A stretch of DNA of 64,000 nucleotides from Ruania alkalisoli (GCF_014960965.1 NZ_CP063169.1:1087581-1151580), one strand, 5' to 3'; counted from the first letter of the stretch, positions 1 to 9,225 are shown. Notes: generated by a model from the sequence alone, not told the origin. Made by a program: numbers and translations.

Positions 1-393
1 TGGCGTGTGATCGATATCGAGCAGTCCTGGTCGGCGGGCGAGCGCGACGGCTCCGAACGTGACCTCGCCGGGCGCGCCCTGGAGTCCTCCTTCCTGGAGT
101 GGGAGACCGAACGGTTGCGGCGTGCGGCCGGGCGAGCTGCGCCGTCGGGGTGGAAGAACGCATTGAGCACGACGGGTGCCACGCTCTTCCTCACTCCCGA
201 GGAGGCCGCGCAGATCTCCGAGCGGATCGGCGAGATCGTGAACGAGTACGTGCCCCGCTGGGACCAGCCCGAACTGCGCCCCGACGGCGGCCGCCCGGTC
301 CGCCTGTTCACGGCCACCTACCTGGTGGAACCCGCCCAGGTGGCCGAAGGCGTTGTGCCCGAAGGCGACACGACCGACAAGGACGACCAATGA
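1..393 (+). CDS. C-terminal part of an HTH-type regulator (5' end outside window)
   Basis: The frame is open from the first base, so the gene starts upstream and only about 130 C-terminal residues are visible. An acidic, Trp/Arg-rich segment is followed by a region (FLTPEEAAQISERIGEIVNEY) that resembles the C-terminal arm found after the winged helix in ArsR-like regulators of actinobacteria. The DNA-binding part itself is not in the window. The stop overlaps the start of the downstream MFS gene in an ATGA arrangement, so the two are translationally coupled. Regulator-exporter pairs of this kind often control the exporter. The family call is tentative because the diagnostic half is missing. 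Confidence 0.55.
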   Translation, partial: WRVIDIEQSWSAGERDGSERDLAGRALESSFLEWETERLRRAAGRAAPSGWKNALSTTGATLFLTPEEAAQISERIGEIVNEYVPRWDQPELRPDGGRPVRLFTATYLVEPAQVAEGVVPEGDTTDKDDQ

Positions 394-1670
394 AGACGCT
401 CTTGCAGCACCGCCTCTTCCGCCGCCTGCTTGGCGGCTGGACCGTCGGCAACCTCGCCGACAGCGCCCTGTTCCTGACCCTGGCCGTGTGGGCGAAGGAT
501 CTCACCGGATCCTCCAGTGCGGCGGGACTGGTGTTCTTCGCCCTCGCGCTTCCCTCGCTGCTGGCGCCGCTGCTCGGGCTGCTCGTGGACCGGGTCCGCC
601 GCAAGCCGCTGATCGTGACGGCGAACCTCGTGGCCGCCGGCGGCGCCGCCTCGCTGGTGCTGATCGACGGCCCGGGGATGCTGTGGCTGCTTTACGCCGT
701 CACGCTGCTCTACGGCGCGCTCGGCGTGCTCAACGGCGCCGCCCAGTCGGGGCTGCTGCGTGACCTGCTGCCCGATGATCAGCTCGACTCGGCCAATGCG
801 ATGCTCTCTACGGTCGACAACGGTCTACGCATCCTCACCCCGGCGATCGGAGCCGGACTGTACGTGCTCTGGGGCGGCCCTGCGCTGGGCCTCGGGGTGG
901 CCGCTCTGCTGGTGATCACCGCCGCACTGATCGCCTCGGTTCCGGTGGTCGAGTCAGATCCCGACAGCGAGCGGAGCACCTTCTGGGCGGACGCCGTCGC
1001 TGGCTTCAAGCACCTGCGCTCGGTGCCGCTGCTGCTGCGGATGGTGATCGTGGTGGCCGCCGCATTCGGGGTGATCGGGCTCTTCGACACCGTGCTGTTC
1101 GAAGTGGTCGAGCACGGGCTGGGCATGGATCCGGCGTTCTTCGGGGTGCTGATGAGCCTGCAGGGGGCCGGTGCGATCCTCGGCGGTGTGACGTCGGCGA
1201 TGGTGCTGCGGCGGTGGGGCCCGGCCCGGACCGTCGGTACATCGCTGGCGGTCGTCGGGCTGGCATCGGTGGCATTCACGGTCGACGTCGTGGGACTACC
1301 CCTGCTGCCCGTGGCCGTCGTCGCGATCCTCGTGGCCGGGGCAGTGATCCCGTGGATGATGGTCGCCATGATCACCACGCGGCAGCGACTCACGCCGCCT
1401 CGGTTGCAGGGCCGCACCGCGGCGGCGACCAACATCTCGATGACGCTGCCACAGATCCTCTCGATCGCCGCCGGTGCGGCGTTGGTGACCGTGGTGGACT
1501 ACCGGGTGCTGCTCATCGTCGCGGGTGTGGTGCTCGGGGCATGCTCGGTGGTGCTGCTGGCCGGGCGGGTACAGTCGACGCCAGCGGAGTCCGCCGAGGA
1601 GGAGGCGGATCCTGCTCAGAAGCCTGCGGAGCCCGCCGAGGAGTCCGATGCCACGCAAGCAGCCACCTGA
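390..1670 (+). CDS. MFS transporter, probable drug/metabolite exporter
   Basis: A 426-residue integral membrane protein with about twelve hydrophobic segments. The loop after the second helix reads LVDRVRRKPL, the usual MFS loop 2-3 signature (D-R-x-x-R-K/R). The second half repeats the fold, and the C-terminus is a charged, Glu/Pro-rich tail. The ATG at 390 is chosen because it overlaps the stop of the upstream regulator by 4 bp and gives a normal MFS N-terminus (MKTLLQHRLFRRLLGGW); an in-frame extension back to 99 is only antisense-like filler. It resembles the MFS_3/enterobactin-exporter-like group common in actinobacteria. The substrate cannot be read from sequence. Confidence 0.85.
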   Translation: MKTLLQHRLFRRLLGGWTVGNLADSALFLTLAVWAKDLTGSSSAAGLVFFALALPSLLAPLLGLLVDRVRRKPLIVTANLVAAGGAASLVLIDGPGMLWLLYAVTLLYGALGVLNGAAQSGLLRDLLPDDQLDSANAMLSTVDNGLRILTPAIGAGLYVLWGGPALGLGVAALLVITAALIASVPVVESDPDSERSTFWADAVAGFKHLRSVPLLLRMVIVVAAAFGVIGLFDTVLFEVVEHGLGMDPAFFGVLMSLQGAGAILGGVTSAMVLRRWGPARTVGTSLAVVGLASVAFTVDVVGLPLLPVAVVAILVAGAVIPWMMVAMITTRQRLTPPRLQGRTAAATNISMTLPQILSIAAGAALVTVVDYRVLLIVAGVVLGACSVVLLAGRVQSTPAESAEEEADPAQKPAEPAEESDATQAAT

Positions 1671-2046
1671 GTTGGGACCAGACAGTACCGGCGCCGATGA
1701 ACCGAGCGCAGACCCGCGGCCCGGCGCGCGGTTCGCCGGAGCGGGTCTGGATGACTTCGAGGCGCTCGCGGACCACGTCACTGAGGTCACGCGCGGTGTG
1801 ATGATGGGCCGGCCGATGCTGCGCTTCGAGGGCACGATGATCGCCTGCCTGGACGACGGCATGCTCGGCATCCGGCTCGGCCAGGGGAGTGCGGCGTTCG
1901 CTGAGGCGATGGAACTGCCGGGTGCCACCCGCTTCGCTCCGGGGCGAGGGTCGAAGGAGTTCAAGGATTGGGCCGCCATCCCGGCCGCTCTCAGCGGCGA
2001 GTGGGCCTACTTCGTGGCGGCGGCGATCGAGGCGCACCGGGCGTGA
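1648..2046 (+). CDS. Small TfoX/Sxy N-terminal-domain-like protein
   Basis: 132 residues, overlapping the end of the MFS gene by 23 bp. The ATG at 1648 is preceded by GAGGAG at 1638-1643, a good ribosome binding site inside the exporter gene. The middle (GRPMLRFEGTMIACLDDGMLGIRL, then GATRFAPGRGSKEFKDW) resembles TfoX N-terminal domains, in which a glycine-rich strand pair is followed by a proline-rich turn. The first 30 residues are Pro/Ala-rich and probably disordered. The actinobacterial members have no demonstrated function and this one stands alone, without the TfoX C-terminal domain. Confidence 0.6.
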   Translation: MPRKQPPELGPDSTGADEPSADPRPGARFAGAGLDDFEALADHVTEVTRGVMMGRPMLRFEGTMIACLDDGMLGIRLGQGSAAFAEAMELPGATRFAPGRGSKEFKDWAAIPAALSGEWAYFVAAAIEAHRA

Positions 2047-2128
2047 GGTGACGCGTACCCGATAGTCGCCGAGCGCCGGGTGTCACGGATCGTCGTCTCC
2101 CGCCGTACAGGACGACGTCTGGTGGCAC

Positions 2129-3019
2129 CTACTCGGGGGCGCCGGGGGTGCCCGGTCTGCCCGGGCCGCCTGGGGAGCGAACGGCCGGTGCGATTCGCTC
2201 CGCCCCGGCATACACGGTCAGTCGATCCCCCCGCGAGAACCCGATCAGCGTCATGCCCGACTCCTGCGCCAGCTCCACCGCCAGTGTGCTCGGTGCACTG
2301 ACCGCTGCGAGCGCCTCGATTCCCGCCAGATGCGCCTTCTGCACCAGCTCGAAGGACGCCCGGCCCGAGACCTGCAGCACCGTGCTCCGTAGCGGCAACC
2401 GATCAGCCAGCAGCGCCCAGCCCACGATCTTGTCCACGGCATTGTGCCGGCCCACATCCTCCCGCAGGCACAGCAGCTCGCCGCCCGCGGTGAACACACC
2501 TGCCGCATGTGTGCCACCGGTGCGCTCGAACTGTGACTGCCCGGCGCGCAGCGCATCCGGCAAGGTGAGGAGCACCTCAGGTGAGAGGCGCGCCTGGGAG
2601 GGGTCGCCGTCGAGGGCGGCGAAGGCCGACTCCTTGGTGACCGCCTCGATCGAGGACGTCCCGCAGATGCCGCACGAGGAAGAGGTGTACACCGACCGTT
2701 CGGCACTCGCCGGTGGCGGCGCGACCCCGGGCGCGAGCGTCACGTCCACGATGTTGTAGGTCGCCTGCCCGTGCTCGTCCACGCCCGGGCCGTACGAGAT
2801 CTGGGCGATCTGGTCAGTGGCGTGCACCACCGACTCGCTCACGCAGAACCCGGCTGCCAGCTCAAAGTCGTGCCCCGGCGTGCGCATGGTCACCGCGAGC
2901 GAGCGCCCGCCCACCCGGATCTCCAGCGGTTGCTCGCCTGCGAGGTATTCGGTGCGCTCCCGACGGCGTCCGTCGGCCTGGATCTGGAGCGTACGGTGCC
3001 GCGTGCTCACCCGGGCCAC
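2129..3019 (-). CDS. fdhD: Formate dehydrogenase accessory sulfurtransferase FdhD
   Basis: 296 residues. FdhD moves sulfur from the cysteine desulfurase to the molybdenum cofactor of formate-dehydrogenase-type enzymes. The family active-site loop is present as SSSCGICG, with cysteines at about 116 and 119, equivalent to the essential CxxC of the E. coli protein. RTPGHDFELAAGF near residues 46-58 and REDVGRHNAVDK further on are typical FdhD blocks. It is divergent from the molybdoenzyme at 3066 with 46 bp between starts, which suits a shared promoter region. The C-terminus ends in a Pro/Gly-rich tail. Confidence 0.95.
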   Translation of the reverse strand: MARVSTRHRTLQIQADGRRRERTEYLAGEQPLEIRVGGRSLAVTMRTPGHDFELAAGFCVSESVVHATDQIAQISYGPGVDEHGQATYNIVDVTLAPGVAPPPASAERSVYTSSSCGICGTSSIEAVTKESAFAALDGDPSQARLSPEVLLTLPDALRAGQSQFERTGGTHAAGVFTAGGELLCLREDVGRHNAVDKIVGWALLADRLPLRSTVLQVSGRASFELVQKAHLAGIEALAAVSAPSTLAVELAQESGMTLIGFSRGDRLTVYAGAERIAPAVRSPGGPGRPGTPGAPE

Positions 3020-3065
3020 TACTACCTCCTGACGTTAGGCTCACGGCAACGGTACGGGAGGCACC

Positions 3066-5366
3066 ATGGCACGAGCACCAGAGCACGGGATCGACGAGTC
3101 GGAACTCCGGGTCGGAAACCCGAAGCAATCGGCCGCCGGAGTGCCTGGCGTGCTGCACGCGATGGAATCCGCCCTGGATCAGATGGGGCCGGTGCGCACC
3201 GCGAAGACGCTGCTCGCGGTGAACCAGACCGACGGTTTCGACTGTCCCGGCTGCGCCTGGCCCGAAGCCGAGAAGCGACATACCGCAGAGTTCTGCGAAA
3301 ACGGGGCCAAAGCGGTGGCCGAGGAGGCCACGAGGAGGCGCGTTCCGCCGTCGTTCTTCGCCGAGCACTCCCTTGCCGATCTCGCCGAGAGAGATGACTA
3401 CTGGCTCGGCCAGCAGGGTCGCCTGACCCACCCGATGGTGCGGGAGGAGGGTGCCACCCACTACCGGCCGATCTCCTGGGACGACGCCTTCGACCTGATC
3501 GCTGAGGAGCTGGGTGCCGGCGAACCTGATCAAGCGATCTTCTACACCTCCGGCCGCACCTCCAACGAGGCGGCGTTCCTGTACCAGCTGATGGTCCGCG
3601 GCCTGGGGACGAACAACCTGCCGGACTGCTCGAACATGTGCCACGAGTCCTCCGGGGCGGCGCTCACCGAGACCATCGGCATCGGCAAGGGGTCCGTGAG
3701 TCTGGCCGATGTGGAGAACGCCGAGCTGATCCTGGTGGCCGGGCAGAACCCGGGTACGAACCATCCTCGGATGCTCTCCGCCTTGGAGAAGGCGAAGGCC
3801 CGCGGGGCGGTGATCGTTGCCATCAACCCACTGCCCGAGGCCGGGCTCGGCACGTTCCACAACCCGCAGAGCCTGCGGGGGGTGACCCGAGGCACGCGGC
3901 TGGCGGACGACTTCCTGCAGATCCGCCTCGGTGGGGACCAGGCGCTGTTCCAAGCACTCGGGGCTCTGTTGATCGAGGCCGGCGCCCTTGATCACGAATT
4001 CCTCGTCGATTCGGTTGCTGGGTTCGACGCCTACGCCGACCATGTGCGTCACCTCGACTGGGACGACGTGCTCACCGCTACCGGGCTGACCCGCGCGCAG
4101 ATCGAGGCACTGGCCGACCGGCTGATCGGCTCCGACGCCACGGTGGTGTGCTGGGCGATGGGGCTCACCCAGCACCCGCACGCCGTGGCCACGCTGCGCG
4201 ATGTGGTGAACGTGCTGCTCCTGCAGGGCAACATCGGCAAGCCAGGAGCGGGCGTGTGCCCGGTGCGCGGGCACTCGAACGTGCAGGGTGATCGCACCAT
4301 GGGGATCTTCGAGAAGATGCCCGAGTCGTTCCTTTCGGCGTTGGATCGGGAGTTCTCCTTCATCGCGCCGCGTGAGCACGGATACGACACGGTGGCCGCG
4401 ATCGAGGCGATGCGTGATGGCAAGGCGCGGCTGTTCATGGCGATGGGCGGGAACTTCCTGCGCGCCACCCCGGACACCGCGCTGACTGAGGCTGCCATGC
4501 AACGGATGGCCTTCACGGTTCAGGTATCCACGAAGCTGAACCGGTCGCACGTGATCACGGGGCGGCGGGCACTGATCCTGCCCGCGCTCGGACGTACGGA
4601 CCGGGACGTGCAGGCCAGTGGTCCGCAACGGGTCACCGTGGAAGATTCCATGAGCGCGGTGCACGCCTCGTCCGGGCGGCTGGAGCCGCCGTCGGCGCAC
4701 GTGCTCTCCGAGGTGAGTATCGTCTGCCGGCTCGCCGAGCGAGTGTTTCCCGACGGCGGCCCTTCCGCTGGCAACGCGAGTCGCCCCGGCGGTGTGCCTC
4801 AGGTGGACTGGCGAGCGCTGGAGGGCGACTACCGGCTGATCCGCGACCACATCTCCCGCGTGGTGCCGGGCTTCGAGGACTACGAGTCGCGCATCGACGA
4901 GCCGGGCGGGTTCGTGCTGCCGCACCCGCCGCGGGATACCCGTTCGTTCGCACTTCCTGGCGGGAGAGCGGTGATGACGGCAAACGCACTCGAGTACCCG
5001 CGGGTGCCCGAGGGCCGGTTGCTGCTGCAGACGATCCGCTCACACGATCAGTTCAACACCACCATCTACGGCAAGGACGACCGGTACCGGGGGATCACCG
5101 GCGGGCGGCGGGTGGTGTTCGTGCACGACGATGACCTCGCCGAGCGAGGGCTGGCCGATGGGGACATGGTCGACCTGATCTCCGAGTTCAACGGGACCGA
5201 ACGCCGGGCGGAGGCGTTCCGCGCCGTGGCCTACCCGACCGCGCGCGGGTGCATCGCCGCCTACTTCCCGGAGACGAATGTGTTGGTTCCGGTGGACTCC
5301 TATGCCAGGACCTCCCGCACACCGGCGTCGAAGTCGGTGGTGGTGCGGCTGGAGCGCAGCCGCTAG
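3066..5366 (+). CDS. FdhF/YdeP-type molybdopterin oxidoreductase
   Basis: 766 residues, the usual length of the YdeP-like family of bis-MGD molybdoenzymes related to formate dehydrogenase H. Near the N-terminus, CPGCAW (Cys60, Cys63) and FCENG (Cys77) mark the YdeP variant rather than a classic 4Fe-4S CxxCxxxC set. Molybdopterin contacts follow, for example TSGRTSNEAAF, NMCHESSG and GQNPGTNHPRML, and the C-terminal molydop-binding domain contains RSHDQFNTTIYG. There is no Tat signal, so it is probably cytoplasmic. GGGAGG lies 5-10 bp before the ATG. In E. coli YdeP is linked to acid resistance; the substrate is unknown. The neighbouring fdhD supports maturation as a sulfurated molybdoenzyme. 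Confidence 0.9.
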   Translation: MARAPEHGIDESELRVGNPKQSAAGVPGVLHAMESALDQMGPVRTAKTLLAVNQTDGFDCPGCAWPEAEKRHTAEFCENGAKAVAEEATRRRVPPSFFAEHSLADLAERDDYWLGQQGRLTHPMVREEGATHYRPISWDDAFDLIAEELGAGEPDQAIFYTSGRTSNEAAFLYQLMVRGLGTNNLPDCSNMCHESSGAALTETIGIGKGSVSLADVENAELILVAGQNPGTNHPRMLSALEKAKARGAVIVAINPLPEAGLGTFHNPQSLRGVTRGTRLADDFLQIRLGGDQALFQALGALLIEAGALDHEFLVDSVAGFDAYADHVRHLDWDDVLTATGLTRAQIEALADRLIGSDATVVCWAMGLTQHPHAVATLRDVVNVLLLQGNIGKPGAGVCPVRGHSNVQGDRTMGIFEKMPESFLSALDREFSFIAPREHGYDTVAAIEAMRDGKARLFMAMGGNFLRATPDTALTEAAMQRMAFTVQVSTKLNRSHVITGRRALILPALGRTDRDVQASGPQRVTVEDSMSAVHASSGRLEPPSAHVLSEVSIVCRLAERVFPDGGPSAGNASRPGGVPQVDWRALEGDYRLIRDHISRVVPGFEDYESRIDEPGGFVLPHPPRDTRSFALPGGRAVMTANALEYPRVPEGRLLLQTIRSHDQFNTTIYGKDDRYRGITGGRRVVFVHDDDLAERGLADGDMVDLISEFNGTERRAEAFRAVAYPTARGCIAAYFPETNVLVPVDSYARTSRTPASKSVVVRLERSR

Positions 5367-5374
5367 CACAATCG

Positions 5375-5500
5375 CTCGTCAATCTGGTCGCTGGGCCACG
5401 CCGACGTTTCTCGTCATTGTGGCTGGGCGGCGGTCGTGGTGGTGCACCAGAGACAGCCTGGGTGACTTCCCGGACTGGCGGGACTAGCCAGATCGACGAG
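5375..5500. repeat. Degenerate intergenic inverted repeat carrying the AGCCAGATCGACG element
   Basis: Between the molybdoenzyme and the P-domain gene, CTCGTCAATCTGG (5375-5387) and CCAGATCGACGAG (5488-5500) are inverted with one mismatch. The right copy extends to GACTAGCCAGATCGACG, nearly identical to the arm copies at 63043-63111 (one difference in 17). The 100-bp spacer shows no other structure. It may be an old or partly deleted member of the hairpin family seen elsewhere in the window. Confidence 0.55.
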
Positions 5501-5525
5501 GACCTGCTGTGCGGTGAACGATTCG

Positions 5526-5556
5526 TTGAACGATGAAACTGTACGGTTTCGTTCAA
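5526..5556. promoter_or_regulatory. TetR-type operator upstream of the P-domain surface protein
   Basis: Outer arms TTGAACGA (5526-5533) and TCGTTCAA (5549-5556) enclose GAAACTGTACGGTTTC (5535-5550), itself a palindrome with a single mismatched pair. A further AACGA/TCGTT pair lies just upstream. The layout matches operators of TetR-family repressors, and the only TetR gene linked to this promoter is at 8608, directly after the gene being controlled. The site lies 11-41 bp before the start codon, where binding would block transcription. Confidence 0.7.
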
Positions 5557-5566
5557 TTGAGGTAGC

Positions 5567-8500
5567 GTGCCCGCTATGACGCGATCTGTCGTGCCCCCTT
5601 CCGCGCCCGGCTCCGCCCGATCCCGCCGATCCCGCGAGACGCTGACCGTCGCTGCCACGGCTGCGCTGGCGGGAGCCCTGCTGACGGCGCCGGCCAGCGA
5701 CGCGGTCGCCGAGACTGTTGTCTCCCAATCCTCGGCGGAGGGGATCGCGCTGGCCGGAGGTGCCGCCGATTCGGCGACAGTCGACGTGACAGGCGCGAGC
5801 GGTTCGATCCGTTCGGTCGAGATCCGAGTTTCGGACCTGGCCCATTCCAACCCGGGCGACCTCGAGATGAGCCTGACGTCACCGGCCGGCACCCAGATCG
5901 GGCTCCTGGGATCCTGTTCAGGGAGCTTCGAAGTCACAGAACTCGACCTGCGCTTCGCTGCTAAGGGCACGCCGCTCACCGAGTACGCCTTCCTCCACAC
6001 CGCAATCCAGCCCATCGCCCCCACCGCCTGCACTGGAACTCTGCCCACCGATCTGACCGCCCTCGTCGACGAGGACCCGAACGGCACCTGGACCCTCACT
6101 GCGCAGTCGGCGGCCGCCACCGGATCGATCGAGAGCTGGACGCTCGATCTCGTCACCGGCGAGGCGCCACGGATCGCCTACACCACCGGGCTCGACAACC
6201 CGCTCGTCGTCGACGCCTCGGCCTCACTGCTCTACCACCGTCCCACCCTGACCGCGCCATTCACGGTCACCGCGCCACCCAGCCACGGCAGCCTCAGTCT
6301 CGACGTCAGCGCTGGCGGCTTCACCTACGCCCCGGACGCTGGGTACTCCGGCCCCGATGTGTTCAGCGGCACTGACTCCGATGGGACCCCGTTCACCGTC
6401 GACCTCACAGTCGCACCCTCTGGGGTCGAGGGCGGCACCACCCGGATCGCGGCCTCGACCACCCCGTTCGAGCTCGGGGTGGGGGGCTCGATCGGTTCCT
6501 CGCCCACCTCGACCGCGATCGATGTCGACGGCGGCGCGCAGGTGGTCGCGGAGGCGGAGATCACCCTGGTGGGGTTCGAGCATGAGCTGCTGCGCCACGT
6601 GATGGCCGCGGTCGAAACGCCGGATGGCACGGCCTCCACACTGACCGACAACTGCGGCGACGATTACTCCATCTCGGGCGATATCACCTTCGCCGACGGC
6701 GGCGTCCCCCTCCCGGATGGCCTCACCGGAACGCCCGGTGAACTCACCAGCGGCACCTACGCGCCCCAGCGCTGCATCTTCCCCACGAGCGCCCAGCCGG
6801 GTATCGGCGAGATCACCGATGTGGGCTTCGAGCCGCTGATGGCCACACCCGCTGACGGTGACTGGGAGTTCTACCTGTACGACGACGGCCCGGGGGCTGA
6901 GGGGACAGTGGCCGGATGGCTCCTACGGCTGGTGACTCTCGACGAGGGCGACGTCGCGCCCGCCACCGATCCGGCGCCGCACGTCTTCCGCACGAGGCCG
7001 CAGACACCGCTGTACGTCGACGGCTCCTCCACCTCAGTCGCTATCGACGCCCCGGTGGAGGAGATCGCCTCGATCGACGACGAGGCCACCGCCGGTGAGG
7101 TGACTTTCGACGATGCCACCGGAAGCTTCGCCTACAGCCCCGCGGAGGACTTCGCCGGAGTGGACACGTTCGACATTCACACCACCGACACCATGACCAC
7201 CGTGGTCGTCGTCGTCGACGGGGTGCCCGGCCCGAACCTGCGCACCTACGTTGCCGACGACGGCCGCGGTCTGAGTATCCCCAGCTCCGGTTCGGTCGAG
7301 CAGAGCCTGACGATGACCGATCCCGACAACCCGCACGCCCCGGACCTCGCGCCCGCCTCGATCGTCGACGTCTCCGCGACGCTCGTCGGGTTTGAGCACA
7401 GTTACCCCACGGACCTCATCGTCACCCTGCAGAACGGGTCGCGGTCTGTCCAGCTGCTACGTCACTGCGGCAGGGGCGGGTTTGAGGTCGAGGACCGCGT
7501 GATCGAGTTCGCCGATGGCGCTCCGGCGGCTCCGAGTGACGTCGAGCTCGGGTCTGGCCGGTTCGCGCCCACCGTCTGCCTCGGCGAGTCCGAGGAACCC
7601 GGAACAGCTGCTACGTTCGGCGAGGCGTTCGCCGGGCAGAATCTGGTTGCCGACGGGCCCTGGACGCTACGTGTCGACGACCTCTGGGACTACGACGACG
7701 GTGCTGTGAGCTCCTGGCGGGTATCCGTGACCACCCAGATCGACCTCACCGTCGAGGATGGGCGCTTCATGACGCCCGAGGACACCGAGCTCACGATGCC
7801 GCTGCCGGGCGGACTGGCACTGCTGACCTCGGGGACGGCCGCGCCTGAGGCGACCTACGCCGTCGTGAGCGGACCTAAGCAGGGGACTCTCGATCTGGAG
7901 CCGGACGGCTCCTTCATCTACACGCCGGAGCCCGACTTCTGGGGCACCGCCTCCTTCACCGCGACCGCCTCGGCAGCCGGCCACACCACCGCCCCCGCGA
8001 CGGTCACCCTTGATGTGCTTCCGGTCAACGACCCACCGGCCGCGACCGACGCTGCGTTCGAGGTGGTCGCTGGTGAGGCCTTGGAAGAGGATCTCACCGG
8101 CCACGCCAGCGACGTCGACGGCGACCCGCTGGCCTTCACTGTGGCGACGCCGCCCGAGCACGGCGCTCTCGAGCTCTCCGAGGACGGCTCGTTCACCTAC
8201 CGCAGCGACGAGGGTTTCGCCGGCACCGACGAGTTCGTGTTCGCGGTCTCCGACGGCGTACCGGCGCCCTCTCCGTCGGGGAGCGCGGCACAGGCGGCAG
8301 AGATCGAGGCAGTCGGTGCGCAGGCGCGGGTCATCATCGAGGTGCTGCCCGCCGAGGCTCCCTCGCCCAGCGATCCCTCGCCCAGCGATCCCGCCGATCC
8401 TGATCCCACCGACTCGCACCCGACCGGGACCGGTGACCACCCCGACGCGCCGGGAACGAGCACCACGGGGGAGGTCGACCTCCCCAGCACCGGTTCGCCG

Positions 8501-8602
8501 GCATTCCCGATGGCTGCGCTGACGGCGCTGCTCCTGGCCGCCGGAGCGAGCGTTCTCCTGGTGCGGCGCCGGTCGGTGCTCGGATCGGACGTGCCAGACT
8601 GA
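5567..8602 (+). CDS. LPSTG-anchored surface protein with three P-domain-like units and tandem Ig/cadherin-like repeats
   Basis: About 1011 residues. An Arg-rich signal peptide (cleavage after TAPASDAVA) is followed by three units resembling proprotein-convertase P-domains at roughly residues 50-200, 300-465 and 555-725. Each has a Cys pair and ends in a W-x-L/V-x-V strand (ESWTLDLVT, AGWLLRLVT, SSWRVSVTT). Between and after them are Ig-like blocks with the cadherin/VCBS-type pattern (PPEHGALELSEDGSFTY). A Pro/Ser/Asp linker leads to LPSTG, a hydrophobic segment and VRRRS, a complete sortase signal. No protease catalytic domain is present, so an adhesive or scaffold role is likelier. The start is GTG 5567 or ATG 5576. 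The TetR gene 6 bp downstream is probably its regulator. Confidence 0.85.
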   Translation: MPAMTRSVVPPSAPGSARSRRSRETLTVAATAALAGALLTAPASDAVAETVVSQSSAEGIALAGGAADSATVDVTGASGSIRSVEIRVSDLAHSNPGDLEMSLTSPAGTQIGLLGSCSGSFEVTELDLRFAAKGTPLTEYAFLHTAIQPIAPTACTGTLPTDLTALVDEDPNGTWTLTAQSAAATGSIESWTLDLVTGEAPRIAYTTGLDNPLVVDASASLLYHRPTLTAPFTVTAPPSHGSLSLDVSAGGFTYAPDAGYSGPDVFSGTDSDGTPFTVDLTVAPSGVEGGTTRIAASTTPFELGVGGSIGSSPTSTAIDVDGGAQVVAEAEITLVGFEHELLRHVMAAVETPDGTASTLTDNCGDDYSISGDITFADGGVPLPDGLTGTPGELTSGTYAPQRCIFPTSAQPGIGEITDVGFEPLMATPADGDWEFYLYDDGPGAEGTVAGWLLRLVTLDEGDVAPATDPAPHVFRTRPQTPLYVDGSSTSVAIDAPVEEIASIDDEATAGEVTFDDATGSFAYSPAEDFAGVDTFDIHTTDTMTTVVVVVDGVPGPNLRTYVADDGRGLSIPSSGSVEQSLTMTDPDNPHAPDLAPASIVDVSATLVGFEHSYPTDLIVTLQNGSRSVQLLRHCGRGGFEVEDRVIEFADGAPAAPSDVELGSGRFAPTVCLGESEEPGTAATFGEAFAGQNLVADGPWTLRVDDLWDYDDGAVSSWRVSVTTQIDLTVEDGRFMTPEDTELTMPLPGGLALLTSGTAAPEATYAVVSGPKQGTLDLEPDGSFIYTPEPDFWGTASFTATASAAGHTTAPATVTLDVLPVNDPPAATDAAFEVVAGEALEEDLTGHASDVDGDPLAFTVATPPEHGALELSEDGSFTYRSDEGFAGTDEFVFAVSDGVPAPSPSGSAAQAAEIEAVGAQARVIIEVLPAEAPSPSDPSPSDPADPDPTDSHPTGTGDHPDAPGTSTTGEVDLPSTGSPAFPMAALTALLLAAGASVLLVRRRSVLGSDVPD

Positions 8603-8607
8603 GGGCC

Positions 8608-9225
8608 ATGACCGGCGGAACGCGATCTCGTGGCGGTTCCCGCCCCGATCCCACCGTGCGTGACCGCGTGCTGAACGCGTTCCTCGACCAGATCACCGAG
8701 CGTGGCCTGGGGAACGTCTCGATGGATGCCATCGCCAAGGCTGCCGGCGCCTCGAAGGCGACGATGTACCGGCGCTGGCCGTCCAAGCGGGATCTGATCC
8801 TTGACGCCTATGCCGTGGAGTCGGCGCCCATCACGGACCTGCCCGAGAGCCTGACACTGCGGCAGTTCGTCGATCTGGTCTTCGCCGGAATCGACGAGCC
8901 GGAGGCTCGCCGCCGGAACCGGCAGCTCCTCGCTGAATTGCTCGCCGCGCTCGGCCACGACGGCGTCGCCCGGCAGATGGCCGTGGAGCGCCACCAGTTC
9001 TGGCGGCGGGTCCTGATCGATCTGATCATCCAGGCGCAAGACGAGGGACTGGTCCCGTCCGGCCGGGACCCGGCCCTGCTGGCCGAGACGGTTGCCGCGC
9101 TCACCACCCTCCGGCACCTCTATGCCGAGCAGTATGAGGGGACGGCGGAGACGGTCTGGCGGATGCTGACCGCCTCCGACCCGCTCGACCGGGCGACCTC
9201 CGATTCGCCCGACCGCACCGGGTAG
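8608..9225 (+). CDS. TetR/AcrR family repressor
   Basis: 205 residues. The N-terminal HTH spans about residues 18-65 and shows the family pattern MDAIAKAAGASKATMYRRWPSKRDLI. The C-terminal ligand-binding part (FVDLVFAGIDEPEARRRNRQLLAELLAALG onwards) is helical, like the TetR_C_16/AefR-type regulators. The gene follows the P-domain protein after 5 bp and is probably co-transcribed with it. The palindrome at 5526-5556 in front of the pair is therefore a plausible autoregulatory operator. The ligand is unknown. Confidence 0.9.
   Translation: MTGGTRSRGGSRPDPTVRDRVLNAFLDQITERGLGNVSMDAIAKAAGASKATMYRRWPSKRDLILDAYAVESAPITDLPESLTLRQFVDLVFAGIDEPEARRRNRQLLAELLAALGHDGVARQMAVERHQFWRRVLIDLIIQAQDEGLVPSGRDPALLAETVAALTTLRHLYAEQYEGTAETVWRMLTASDPLDRATSDSPDRTG

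Noticed and set aside
2862-4925. 687-codon open frame antisense to the molybdoenzyme gene
   Set aside because: High GC leaves long stop-free antisense frames; the sequence is His/Arg/Gly-rich without any domain, while the plus strand encodes a complete known enzyme.
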